Shown here: positions 7,629 to 15,118 of the stretch, one piece after another
Position numbering within the stretch: the first letter of the stretch is position 1
Layout of the letters: each line of letters opens with the position of its first letter
Source: a virus
DNA length: 63,552 nt
Strand: one strand, 5' to 3'
Virus record (IMG/VR): IMGVR_UViG_3300022744_000006
Span: 1 to 63,552 of that record
Made by a program: the position numbers and the translations under genes
Notes under the pieces: generated by a model
What the model was told of the DNA's origin: nothing
What the model saw: the letters and a program-made list of their open reading frames with translations, nothing else
Databases searched by the model: none

Positions 7629-8477
7629 TTACGGGACTTGAGAAATGGCGAACACGGGAGAAGCCTCGAACACCGGATCGCGGTGGCCGCCGTAGACGTA
7701 GGTCGGTGACTGCGACGCCGGGAGCATGCGTCGGACGCGCGCGATCACTTTGCCGGGGCTTTCGCTCGGATATGACGCGAGTACTTTCCGAAGGGCACCC
7801 GTGAAAGCCCCGTTGTTCGTGCCGTCCTCCGCCGTTTGATTGTCCTGGCACGCTCCGAACGCCAGCAATGAAGCCTTGATCTTGGATCGGCTCCTGGCGC
7901 TGGCCTTGGCGAGCGCATAGACCCCCTGATTTCGGAACCATACCGAGCTGACCAGGTCATTCGGCATGGCTCGGGATGAGCTCGCCAGTGGCCGGTCGGT
8001 CCCGGCCGAATGCATGACCCTGGCCATCGTTCCGGAGTGGCAGGAGTCAGACACGAAAAACAAGCGCACCCCGGCCGCGAACCTGGACCAGGCAAGCTCA
8101 AGTTCATCGTCGATGATTTGCCGATCGTACATGCAAATCGTCTCATCATAGCCGTTGTCGTTGCCATCCTGATCGGGCACTTGTCCGCCATGCGAGCTGG
8201 ACGTGACAACAACGATGTCGCCCGGCTTTGCGGTCTTGGACATGTCCAGTAGCCAGCGCAACACGACCGAGCTCACAGCCTGCTTAGTCAGCAAGATGTC
8301 GGTGGCGAATCCCTTGGATTTCAGCAGATCGCGCATGTCTTCGGCATCCGCTTCGCATGCATTCAGCCGGCCCGACCAACCGTCGTAATGCGCCGGATCT
8401 ACGGCGTTCAGACCGATGCAGAGCGCGTACCCTTTGCCGGGTTGAACGGTTGCCTTTTTCCAAAACTTGAGGTTCAT
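7629..8477 (-). CDS. Metacaspase-like (caspase-fold) cysteine protease, 282 aa
   Basis: A p20-type caspase domain fills the protein. GYALCIGLN begins the fold at residue 16; SSSHGGQ holds the catalytic His96; DGNDNGYDE and IIDDEL are typical metacaspase segments; FFVSDSCHSG holds the catalytic Cys146; GACQDNQTAED plus GAFTGAL are the usual C-terminal marks of bacterial orthocaspases. Both catalytic residues are present, so an active Arg/Lys- or Asp-type protease is plausible. The ATG at 8477 has GGAG seven bases upstream and overlaps the stop of the M15 peptidase gene, so the two are coupled and probably expressed late. No signal peptide. A caspase in a phage lysis position is unusual; it may act in host killing, virion maturation or against a host system. 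Confidence 0.88.
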   Translation of the reverse strand: MNLKFWKKATVQPGKGYALCIGLNAVDPAHYDGWSGRLNACEADAEDMRDLLKSKGFATDILLTKQAVSSVVLRWLLDMSKTAKPGDIVVVTSSSHGGQVPDQDGNDNGYDETICMYDRQIIDDELELAWSRFAAGVRLFFVSDSCHSGTMARVMHSAGTDRPLASSSRAMPNDLVSSVWFRNQGVYALAKASARSRSKIKASLLAFGACQDNQTAEDGTNNGAFTGALRKVLASYPSESPGKVIARVRRMLPASQSPTYVYGGHRDPVFEASPVFAISQVP

Positions 8478-9046
8478 CGCCATTCTCCAATCTCGAAATG
8501 CATGGGGTCGATCATTTTTCCTCCCCAATCCGCTCCGCACACTATCCCGGCCTCCCAGGTTGTGCCGTGGAAAGGATCGATGATCGGGACATGAACGGTG
8601 CGCGCCTTTTCGATGATCGGCCCCAGCCATCCGATCTCCCCTTGCTTCGCCCCAGGCGTCGAGCGCCGGTTCTGCTCGGGGTTGAAATCCATGGCAATGC
8701 CGCGGCTGTGCCGGCTCAAGAACGGCGCCCAATCCCGCGTGTAGTCTGACGTGTCCGGAAGGTTCGCGCCCCGCATGATGCGTGGAACGAAGCTGCCCCC
8801 GAACGTCAGAATGCACTCGCATTCTTGGCGGCGGAACGATCGGAACCACTCCTCGAACACTGGCGCGGCGCGCTTGTGCACGCGGATGTGCGTGGTGATC
8901 TTTGTTGGAATGGGGAGCTTCAGATTGACAAGGTTGTCGGCCTCCCACTTCAGCGGGACCTTGACCTTGCCTGACTCGTCTATCGTGAACGACAGATCGA
9001 AGTTTGTGATCAGTCGAGACTTGGTCAGCTGTTGAACCACGGGCAT
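8474..9046 (-). CDS. M15-family zinc peptidase, probable endolysin, 190 aa
   Basis: The C-terminal half has the M15 (VanY/L-Ala-D-Glu or D-Ala-D-Ala peptidase) signature: SRHSRGIAMDFNP gives His113 and Asp120, and DPMHFE gives His183 with Glu185, the expected zinc ligands and catalytic acid. Phage members cut peptidoglycan cross-links at lysis. The N-terminal 60 residues are beta-like and may be a substrate-binding or virion-attached segment. No signal peptide, so it would need a holin to reach the wall. It is coupled downstream to the metacaspase gene and overlaps the small gene upstream by 22 bases. Confidence 0.85.
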   Translation of the reverse strand: MPVVQQLTKSRLITNFDLSFTIDESGKVKVPLKWEADNLVNLKLPIPTKITTHIRVHKRAAPVFEEWFRSFRRQECECILTFGGSFVPRIMRGANLPDTSDYTRDWAPFLSRHSRGIAMDFNPEQNRRSTPGAKQGEIGWLGPIIEKARTVHVPIIDPFHGTTWEAGIVCGADWGGKMIDPMHFEIGEWR

Positions 9047-9273
9047 GTCTCACCTTCGGTTTCGGGCGACTTCACCGCCCGACACAAGACGCACTGCGGG
9101 TGAGGCAACTTCAGGTATGGCTGCTGACCAGGAGTCCAGTCAGCGTACACGTTCCACACATGTTGCATGCTCGGGTGGGCCGGGCGCGCGGCTGCTGGCG
9201 GCTTCCCGCGAACTAACAGCTTTCGCAGGAAGCCAGCCAGCCTGACTAGCCTGGACCGAACTGCATCCATCAC
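9025..9273 (-). CDS. Hypothetical small protein, 82 aa
   Basis: Basic N-terminus with a hydrophobic helix (VRSRLVRLAGFLRKLLVRG), then a Pro-rich part and a CVLC motif with a further Cys near the end. It overlaps the endolysin start. It could be a small membrane-active lysis partner, but nothing proves this. Confidence 0.5.
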   Translation of the reverse strand: MMDAVRSRLVRLAGFLRKLLVRGKPPAAARPAHPSMQHVWNVYADWTPGQQPYLKLPHPQCVLCRAVKSPETEGETCPWFNS

Positions 9274-9296
9274 CGCACGCCAAGTGTATCACATTG

Positions 9297-9563
9297 TCAG
9301 GTAACAACGGGCGTCTTTGCTAACATTTGTAGCTCAGCCAGAGCCCTTGCTCTACGGGCGTTCTGAAGCTCGTACACCGCCTCCGACGGTGTGAGCTTTC
9401 CGTCTGCCTCAATCTGGGTAAGCGCTTCCAGCCGCTCGAACGCGGCCAGCAGCTCAGCCTCTACCTCGCCCATCTCCCGCAGGCTTTCTGCGTCGGCCGG
9501 ACGGGAAGACGCGCGGGCGTAGGCGTGCACAAGCTCCATGTGTTTGTCTGTGAAGTGACTCAT
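9297..9563 (-). CDS. Hypothetical helical protein, 88 aa
   Basis: Almost entirely helical and acidic in its middle (ESLREMGEVEAELLAAFERLEAL). No motif recognised. The start overlaps the stop of the 235-aa gene upstream by four bases. Confidence 0.65.
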   Translation of the reverse strand: MSHFTDKHMELVHAYARASSRPADAESLREMGEVEAELLAAFERLEALTQIEADGKLTPSEAVYELQNARRARALAELQMLAKTPVVT

Positions 9564-10267
9564 CCTATGAACCTAAAGTTAGGGTTGAAACGAAACACGA
9601 TCCTGACACCCCAAGCGTCGCCTTCGGCGAGCTGGTTGTACTGCATCGGCACATGAAGCTTTCGCTTCTTGTTGTCGTTTGCCGAACCCAACCAGTACAC
9701 CATCTTGGCCTTGTTCACGCGAAAGCCCGACCACAGATCGTACGACCCATCGCGCACATGATGCATGGTGTGCATGTAGGAGTCGTCATCCGAGTCTCCA
9801 GGATGGATCCAAACGTAGCCGATTGCACCCAGCTTATCGTGCAATCGATCGTACTTCCCGCACTTCGGGTTCCATTTGAAATCGTACCCGCAGTGCTTCT
9901 CCGAAAGGGCCGCGGCACACGCTGAGTAAGTGGTCCTGCGCCACATTCTCACGCATCGACTGTGACCAGGTGTACCCTTGGGTGGCCAGTTTCTCCAGTG
10001 CGGCACGTGCATTGGGATCGTCACGATGTAGTCGTTCTCGACCCACGTCGACGCGACAACCAGGAGCTTCCCCGTGGCGTCTACCGACGGGATTTGATCG
10101 CCGCACTTGGACGGGTCGATCAGCTCAACCGAGTTGCTCTTTGAGCCATTCCGCGATTTCTTTCTGGCGGAGCTCATCGCTCGTTTTGCTGCAGCGCGCA
10201 GCTTCTGTTGCGGCGTCAGATCGTACCGCATCAACTCCTGGAGCCTCCCCATTGGCCAGTTTCTCAT
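9560..10267 (-). CDS. Hypothetical Trp/Tyr-rich protein, 235 aa
   Basis: The ATG at 10267 has GGAG six bases upstream, a good site. The first 45 residues are basic and helical; the rest is beta-like, with many Trp, Tyr and His and several Cys (KHCGYDFKWNPKCGKYD). The WxSG...YWLGSAND segment and HVP motifs suggest a carbohydrate- or surface-binding fold, but I do not recognise the family. Its first 143 bases overlap the gene at 10125..10463 in another frame and both have good ribosome sites. Confidence 0.6.
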   Translation of the reverse strand: MRNWPMGRLQELMRYDLTPQQKLRAAAKRAMSSARKKSRNGSKSNSVELIDPSKCGDQIPSVDATGKLLVVASTWVENDYIVTIPMHVPHWRNWPPKGTPGHSRCVRMWRRTTYSACAAALSEKHCGYDFKWNPKCGKYDRLHDKLGAIGYVWIHPGDSDDDSYMHTMHHVRDGSYDLWSGFRVNKAKMVYWLGSANDNKKRKLHVPMQYNQLAEGDAWGVRIVFRFNPNFRFIG

Positions 10268-10463
10268 TTTTGTCTCCGAATAGTCTTAGTTGGTTGTGCT
10301 GCTCTTCCAGCTGCTTCTGGTACTTCGAGTATGCCTGCCCAGAAGGAAGGGGCTCGTCCGGAGGGGTCCACCCGCGTTCCCTCCTCTTTGCCTCCCTTGC
10401 AAGCCTCTCAAGCTTGCTTCCGAAGCGCATGCCGGCTTCTGTTGCTGTTGGTGGCTTCGCCAT
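10125..10463 (-). CDS. Hypothetical charged protein, 112 aa
   Basis: Follows the helicase with only a short gap; GGAGG lies five bases before the second of two tandem ATGs (10463). A charged helical protein with Lys/Glu/Gln-rich stretches, perhaps a replication accessory factor given its neighbours. The last 47 codons overlap the N-terminus of the next gene in a different frame. Confidence 0.6.
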   Translation of the reverse strand: MAKPPTATEAGMRFGSKLERLAREAKRRERGWTPPDEPLPSGQAYSKYQKQLEEQHNQLRLFGDKNEKLANGEAPGVDAVRSDAATEAARCSKTSDELRQKEIAEWLKEQLG

Positions 10464-10474
10464 CATACCCTCCG

Positions 10475-11773
10475 TTACGCCGCGACGGGCGCGTCTTCGA
10501 ACCTGCAGTAGGCTTTCTTGAACTTCACCTCAACCTGGCCCAGCGGACCGCCTCGCTGCTTTTTAAGGTAGATCACGCTATCGTTGGTCTCGTCAGATGA
10601 CGAGATGAACAACACCACGTCTGCGTCCTGCTCGATCGCTCCCGACTCGCGTAGATCGCTGAGCTGCGGGACCCTTCCCTCTCTCGATTCAACTCCGCGA
10701 TTCATCTGAGCGAGCAAAATCACTGGGCAGGCAAGCTCTTTCGCGAGCAGCTTGCACTCGCGGCTGATCTCGGCAACGTCTTGCTCCCTGCTGCCCGACT
10801 GGCGCTCCGTCTTGACCAGCTGCAAGTAGTCGATGACGATCATACCAAGCTTTGATCGCATATTCTCGCGCCGAGCATGCCGCGCGATTTTCTCAATCGT
10901 CCAGCGGGCAGAGTCGACCACCAACATCTGCTTTCCGATCAGCTCGTGCATGGACGCGCTCATGCGGCGGAACTGATCCACGTTGAAACCTCGTCGGTTG
11001 ATCACTTTCGAGTCTACGTTGGAGCGCCCCGCAAGTACGCGCTCCGCGAGCTCCTCTTTGCTCATCTCAAAGCTGTAGATGATGACCTTCTCCCCGAAGT
11101 CCATCGCCGCCTCAGCACACTGCAACCCGAGCACGGTCTTGCCAGAACCGGGGCGTCCGGCAATCACCACGCTCTGCCCGGCCTTGAACCCGTCGAGCAA
11201 CCCGTCAAGCTTCTTGAGGGGTGCAGGGATGAACCTTGGAGCGCGCTTATTGCCGCGCTCAATGTCCATCGCATCACGCACAATCGGCTCCATGAGGTTC
11301 TCGATCGTGTCGGCCCGCACGGCATCCTCGCGGCTCGCCAGCGCCGCGCCGATCTCTGTTCCCGCAAGATCGATAATCGTCTCGGGGCTCGCCACGGCAG
11401 CCGGCGCGTGGGCCCATTCAAGCACCTTGCTGCACGCGTTGATCAGCTTTCGAAGGACCGCGAGGTTCTTGATCAGCGCTACCGCGCTGTCGAGCGCCTG
11501 GCCGGAAAGATAGGCATAGCCCGAGTGCAACATCTCGTCACAGAACTGGATTTGATCGGACCTGCCGGCGCAAGCCGCGCGTAACGAGACCATGTCGAGC
11601 TCGCCGTTCCGTTCGATCACGTCTCGCGCCGTTTCGAACATCCGGGAATGGAGGCTCAACGAGAAGTCCGACGGCCCGAGCGCTGCCATGCACACAGCAG
11701 CCGTCTCAGAGGAGAACACCAGCGCTGAGATCAACCGCTCCTCAAGCTCAACGTTCGTCGGAGGCTTAGGCAT
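10475..11773 (-). CDS. dnaB: Replicative DNA helicase, DnaB type, 432 aa
   Basis: The N-terminal helical domain (residues 1-100, ending about GYAYLSGQALDSAV) is followed by a RecA-like motor: Walker A GRPGSGKT at 206-213, the YSFEMSKEEL segment near 233, Walker B MIVIDYLQLV at 311-320 and ILLAQMNRGVESR near 345. These are the hallmarks of the phage and bacterial replication-fork helicase that unwinds DNA 5' to 3' as a hexamer. ATG 11773 is chosen because it matches the family start and has GGAGG nine bases upstream; the longer frame adds a basic non-family stretch. It overlaps the initiator gene by eight bases, consistent with loader and helicase being produced together. Confidence 0.93.
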   Translation of the reverse strand: MPKPPTNVELEERLISALVFSSETAAVCMAALGPSDFSLSLHSRMFETARDVIERNGELDMVSLRAACAGRSDQIQFCDEMLHSGYAYLSGQALDSAVALIKNLAVLRKLINACSKVLEWAHAPAAVASPETIIDLAGTEIGAALASREDAVRADTIENLMEPIVRDAMDIERGNKRAPRFIPAPLKKLDGLLDGFKAGQSVVIAGRPGSGKTVLGLQCAEAAMDFGEKVIIYSFEMSKEELAERVLAGRSNVDSKVINRRGFNVDQFRRMSASMHELIGKQMLVVDSARWTIEKIARHARRENMRSKLGMIVIDYLQLVKTERQSGSREQDVAEISRECKLLAKELACPVILLAQMNRGVESREGRVPQLSDLRESGAIEQDADVVLFISSSDETNDSVIYLKKQRGGPLGQVEVKFKKAYCRFEDAPVAA

Positions 11774-12785
11774 GCTGCGCCGCCTCCGCTGCCCACCTCG
11801 CACGAACCTCGTCCGCCTTTTGACGCATGGCAATGCGCGGGAACAGCGCCAGGAGATCGGCTTTCGTCTTCTCGTGCTCCTCCTGCGTGATCTCCATCTC
11901 CGGCTCCGGCTCGGGCGCTGGCAACGTGGGAAGTGATGGCTTCAGTACAGGCTTGGTGTATCTGGCGAGATATAACACCAAGTTGGATAGCCTGCATTTT
12001 ATCGACTTCGGGTCTTTTTGGTGATCTCTCACCATCCGCTCCACGACAGACTCAAAGAGCTTGTCGTCGGAGCCGCTTTCTTCGCGCGCAGCGGCCGCCA
12101 CAAGGCGCGCGGATTCTAGATCTGGGGGAACCTGCGCCGGTGTGCGTCCCTGCCCTCTGGCGAACAGCTCGTGCACGCGTTGGGCATCGGTCGAGCGGGG
12201 CGGCGAATCCAACTCTGGCCAGTGCGGCATCGCGGAAATCGGAGCTGGGGAAGAGGGAACAGGGGTAGCCGATGAGCGTTCCCCTCCCCCCTTCCCTGTT
12301 AGCCTCGTGCGTGCGTGCGCGGGCTCGCGTGCGTGCACGTCCGGGCGTGTGCGATCGCGCGCGGGTGCGCGTCTCTCTTCTGATCTTTCTCTCTGATCTA
12401 GAGAAACGACAGGGCCTGATTCCGCACACTTAGGTTGAGTAGACTTTGCGATGCGTTTACTTAACTCGGGGGGTTGGTCAACGCATCGCAAAGTCTCCGC
12501 AAAGACTTGGGGCTCAAAATGGAGTTGGACTCCGTCCTCATCCTGGGTAATAAAACCCGCCTTTACGAGCTTGTTCACTGCCGACTGAACGGCGGCCCGG
12601 TCCGACTTCGAAGGCAAGTCCAAGTCCCGAACCAGGAGATCGATGGAGGAGTTAAGAGTGCCGTTTTCCGATATTGACCAAAGTCGGATCATGACGCTCG
12701 AGTGATGAAACGAGAGCTTGCGCCAGGCCGGAGGGAGCTCGGCCGGTAGTGGCCGAAACTTGTACGGGACCTTGGAGGACTTCAT
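11766..12785 (-). CDS. Winged-helix replication initiator / helicase loader, 339 aa
   Basis: Residues 15-95 look like a winged-helix domain (WRKLSFHHSSVMIRLW, then NSSIDLLVRDLDLPSKSDRA and AVQSAVNKLVKAGFITQ), as in phage replisome organisers. Residues 130-180 are a charged Arg/Ala/His/Pro linker encoded by an alternating GC-rich tract. The C-terminal part (200-290) resembles the region that contacts helicase in such proteins. Position directly upstream of and overlapping the DnaB gene supports a role in origin binding and helicase loading. A 17-bp inverted repeat within the coding sequence (12441..12496) could be its binding site. The exact family is not proven. Confidence 0.7.
   Translation of the reverse strand: MKSSKVPYKFRPLPAELPPAWRKLSFHHSSVMIRLWSISENGTLNSSIDLLVRDLDLPSKSDRAAVQSAVNKLVKAGFITQDEDGVQLHFEPQVFAETLRCVDQPPELSKRIAKSTQPKCAESGPVVSLDQRERSEERRAPARDRTRPDVHAREPAHARTRLTGKGGGERSSATPVPSSPAPISAMPHWPELDSPPRSTDAQRVHELFARGQGRTPAQVPPDLESARLVAAAAREESGSDDKLFESVVERMVRDHQKDPKSIKCRLSNLVLYLARYTKPVLKPSLPTLPAPEPEPEMEITQEEHEKTKADLLALFPRIAMRQKADEVRARWAAEAAQHA
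12441..12496. repeat. 17-bp perfect inverted repeat inside initiator gene, candidate origin site
   Basis: AGACTTTGCGATGCGTT (12441..12457) is the exact reverse complement of 12480..12496, separated by 22 bases. A partial third copy, CGCAAAGAC, follows at about 12499. The half-site GACTTTGCG also occurs in the promoter at 13518..13546. Some phages place the origin inside the initiator gene (lambda O is the classic case), so an origin or iteron role is plausible. Confidence 0.55.
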
Positions 12786-13154
12786 GGGATCCTCCGGGTT
12801 GCGGACGCGCTCACCGTGACGTACACTGGTAACTGAAGCATTCTTGGTTCTCCTGTTCGGTCGCTGTTGAGGTGTTGGGTCTCGACAGCGGTTACCCCGG
12901 ACGGGGTGGTACAGAGAAGGTCTGGTTGGTGTGTTGCTCGTGGCGCCCGGTCGATGAAAGTCGGCCGGGCGTTTCGTTTGTGGTGGCCATCCAATCCTCC
13001 TTAGGGGCTCGCGCCCGGCAACGCGTGCGTCTGGGGTGGTACCGCTACACGTCGCCGGGCGCTTCGCCGAGGCGTCCAGCGCGGGATCAGGGGTTGTCCC
13101 GCTAGGCCAGAGCGCCCCCCGCTCACCGCTCGCCAGGCGATGACCGGGGGACGT
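12786..13154. other. Mostly non-coding gap with hairpins
   Basis: This gap lies between repressor and initiator. It contains one tiny ORF with a perfect SD (12892..12990), a CGCCCGG/CCGGGCG hairpin near 12944..12971 and a 9-bp inverted repeat GCGCCCGGC (13011..13019) / GCCGGGCGC (13054..13062). A further GCGGGA/TCCCGC pair lies near 13080-13105. It is probably a structured leader of the replication transcript. Confidence 0.45.
12892..12990 (-). CDS. Possible 32-aa leader peptide
   Basis: ATG at 12990 is preceded by AAGGAGG at an ideal five-base spacing. The product is polar (Thr, Arg, Pro-rich) with no hydrophobic part and starts MATTNETPGR. The alternative TTG at 12994 in another frame would give 70 residues ending at the initiator start. 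Either could be a leader controlling the initiator. The SD is the main evidence. Confidence 0.35.
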   Translation of the reverse strand: MATTNETPGRLSSTGRHEQHTNQTFSVPPRPG

Positions 13155-13457
13155 TCAGGCGAGTCGCCAAGCATACTCCGGGATCTCGCACATCGTACTG
13201 AGCCGCTCCCGCAGTTCTTCGCTCGGCTCGCGTTTCCCGCTCATCAACAGGCTGAGCGTCGACTGAGAGACCCTGAGCTCTTTCGCCATCTGTTCTTGGG
13301 ACAGCCCGTGAACGCGCATGAACACGCGCAGTGAGGTAATGGGATTCGAGGTACGTGCCAAGGCGGCCCATGTCTTACCCACTTTCAGCTGTCTCACGAA
13401 CCTACCTACCTCGTAATCATTCGGAACCTTCATACTCGGCTTACGTAATGGGTCCAT
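13155..13457 (-). CDS. CI/Cro-like HTH (XRE) repressor, 100 aa
   Basis: Residues about 45-100 form an XRE helix-turn-helix: SLRVFMRVHGLSQEQMAKEL then VSQSTLSLLMSGKREPSEEL. The N-terminal 40 residues are basic. No peptidase or dimerisation domain follows, so it is shorter than lambda CI. I chose ATG 13457; the frame extends to 13592 but that would run through the divergent promoter. It is transcribed away from the Erf/SSB operon, across a region holding an ACGCAAA/TTTGCGT operator-like repeat, so it probably controls that switch. No integrase is seen in the window. Confidence 0.8.
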   Translation of the reverse strand: MDPLRKPSMKVPNDYEVGRFVRQLKVGKTWAALARTSNPITSLRVFMRVHGLSQEQMAKELRVSQSTLSLLMSGKREPSEELRERLSTMCEIPEYAWRLA

Positions 13458-13505
13458 GACCGAATTGCAACCGTCGTCACATGAAAACGTAGCTCGAAAA
13501 TAAAT

Positions 13506-13529
13506 ACGCAAATAGCGTTGACTTTGCGT
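13506..13529. promoter_or_regulatory. Operator-like inverted repeat ACGCAAA-N10-TTTGCGT
   Basis: Perfect 7-bp arms at 13506..13512 and 13523..13529 overlap the -35 of the rightward promoter. The left arm is part of CGCAAATAGCG, which recurs in the early promoter at 107..117. A bound repressor here would block the -35. Confidence 0.55.
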
Positions 13530-13546
13530 TGCCTCGTGAGTAGGTT
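13518..13546 (+). promoter_or_regulatory. Rightward promoter, TTGACT-N17-TAGGTT
   Basis: TTGACT (13518..13523), 17-base spacer, TAGGTT (13541..13546). The same -10 hexamer and spacing occur at 97..125. It drives the recombination/SSB operon starting at 13591. Confidence 0.65.
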
Positions 13547-13590
13547 CCAGTCGCGTTCGAGACAACAGGGGTTCTGAACGGGAGGATTTC

Positions 13591-14118
13591 ATGACGCGAG
13601 ATCAACATATGGCTGATCCGGGGGATGTGCCGGACGGCCCCGAGTCGGAGAACGATCGGGAGGATCGTCAGCTGCGCGAGAGGCTGGCTGAGGAAGAGGC
13701 GGCCGCAGAAGCGGATCGTCGCAATGCGGAGTGGGACAAGCACATGACCATGCTGTCCGAGCGCGACGGGAGATCGGAGGAGTGGAAGGCGGCGGAGCTG
13801 GACCCTGCGTGGGATGTTCCCGCGGAAACGACAGAGGTGTCTACCCCGCGCGAGTACGACATCGAGACTGCCGGAATGATGGTGACCGTTCGGTCTTGGC
13901 TGGAAATCGCGAAGAAGGAAGCGTCTGGCAAGGACACAGCCGAAGAGCAGATCGACGATTTGGCGGCGTTGCGCGCTCTTGTCGACGAGACGGTGGCATT
14001 TCTGATCCAGGCAGAGATTGCCAGACTCAAAGGCAAGGCTGCCGAGCTTGGTTTATCGGTGTCAGAGCGCAAGACGCGATCGGACAAGGGCACGAGCAGA
14101 AAGGGGCGCTCGTCATGA
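13591..14118 (+). CDS. Hypothetical acidic protein, 175 aa
   Basis: First gene of the recombination operon, with GGGAGG before the ATG. Residues 1-60 are highly acidic with a run of Glu/Arg/Ala. Residues 95-150 are helical (VTVRSWLEIAKKEASG...AQLDD-like) and the end is basic (KTRSDKGTSRKGR). It may be a recombination accessory, given its overlap with the Erf gene, but I do not recognise the family. Confidence 0.75.
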   Translation: MTRDQHMADPGDVPDGPESENDREDRQLRERLAEEEAAAEADRRNAEWDKHMTMLSERDGRSEEWKAAELDPAWDVPAETTEVSTPREYDIETAGMMVTVRSWLEIAKKEASGKDTAEEQIDDLAALRALVDETVAFLIQAEIARLKGKAAELGLSVSERKTRSDKGTSRKGRSS

Positions 14119-15101
14119 CGGATCAGGTTGTCACTTCAGAAAAGCCTAGGGGTATCTTTTCTTGCATGCTGGAGGCGCAAGCTGCGTTCGGTCGCGTCGG
14201 GATCCCCAAAAACAGCATGGCCGACTTTGGCGGAGGCTCAAAGCGAGCGTACCGGAGCATTGATGATGTGCTACCGGAAGCGAACGCGATTCTGACGGCT
14301 GCAGGGATAGTGATACTTCCGTCCGTGGTCGACGTTGAGTACAAGAGGTACGATGTCGAGAAAGGATCGGGAAATAACAAGTACACCACGACTACTACGG
14401 TTGCGTTGCTAACGATCGAATATCGCATCGTGTGCGTTGAAGACGGATCGTTCGTAACGATCCGTTGGATCGGGGAAGGTGTAGACGGTAGCGATAAGTC
14501 ATCCGGAAAATCAGGTTCTTATGCGTACAAGAACTTCTTGGTGAACACCTTCTGCATCCCTGTAAAGGGTCAGCCGGAGCCGGAGCGGGACAATATCCCG
14601 CAACCTTCAAGCGGGAACAGCGAAAGCAAGGCGGCATCGCAGTCGTCCCCGGCGATCGCTGTCCCGCGTGTGAAAAACAGCAAGCTCAAGAATCACGGAG
14701 CTTTGCTGTCTGAACTGACCGACGATGAGGCTTCGGCGTACTGCCGGGGCATGGTGCACCAGCTTGAGTCAACGAAGCAAAAGCTTGAGGTTCCTCCTCA
14801 AGACCAGGAAGCCAAGGACAAGCTCGTGAAGCTCTCGTCTTGGCTTGAGAGAGAGATTCGGACGGTGTCCGGATATCTGGTGAAAGAGAGAAACCTTCCG
14901 AACTGGAACATCTCCAATGGCGAGGTCGGGAAGTCCGTTCACCCTGACACGCGGGGAAAGCGGGTTGTCGACCTGACTGACGAGCAGTTGGTTGCGCTCA
15001 TCGCTCACCTAGAGCGACTGGGGGAGAGCGAAGAAGTAAACAGGCGACTGGCACTGTGCGAAATGGTTTTCGAAGCAAGAAAGAACGGTGACCAGCCATA
15101 A
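14115..15101 (+). CDS. erf: Erf-family single-strand annealing recombinase, 328 aa
   Basis: The N-terminal 160 residues match the Erf/Sak-type annealing fold: KRAYRSIDDVLPEANAILTAAGI near residue 45, a beta region, then GSDKSSGKSGSYAYKNFLVNTFCIP near 130-155, the most characteristic segment. The C-terminal half is Lys/Glu-rich and may bind partners. Such proteins anneal ssDNA during phage recombination and replication, working with SSB, which is encoded in the same operon. ATG 14115 overlaps the previous stop; the longer frame to 13731 is a shadow. Confidence 0.85.
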   Translation: MTDQVVTSEKPRGIFSCMLEAQAAFGRVGIPKNSMADFGGGSKRAYRSIDDVLPEANAILTAAGIVILPSVVDVEYKRYDVEKGSGNNKYTTTTTVALLTIEYRIVCVEDGSFVTIRWIGEGVDGSDKSSGKSGSYAYKNFLVNTFCIPVKGQPEPERDNIPQPSSGNSESKAASQSSPAIAVPRVKNSKLKNHGALLSELTDDEASAYCRGMVHQLESTKQKLEVPPQDQEAKDKLVKLSSWLEREIRTVSGYLVKERNLPNWNISNGEVGKSVHPDTRGKRVVDLTDEQLVALIAHLERLGESEEVNRRLALCEMVFEARKNGDQP

Positions 15102-15118
15102 CGAAAGAAGCCGCTGAC

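Noticed and set aside
7629-9053. Extending the metacaspase to 474 residues
   Set aside because: The extra N-terminus is an out-of-frame reading of the M15 peptidase gene; the ATG at 8477 has a good SD.
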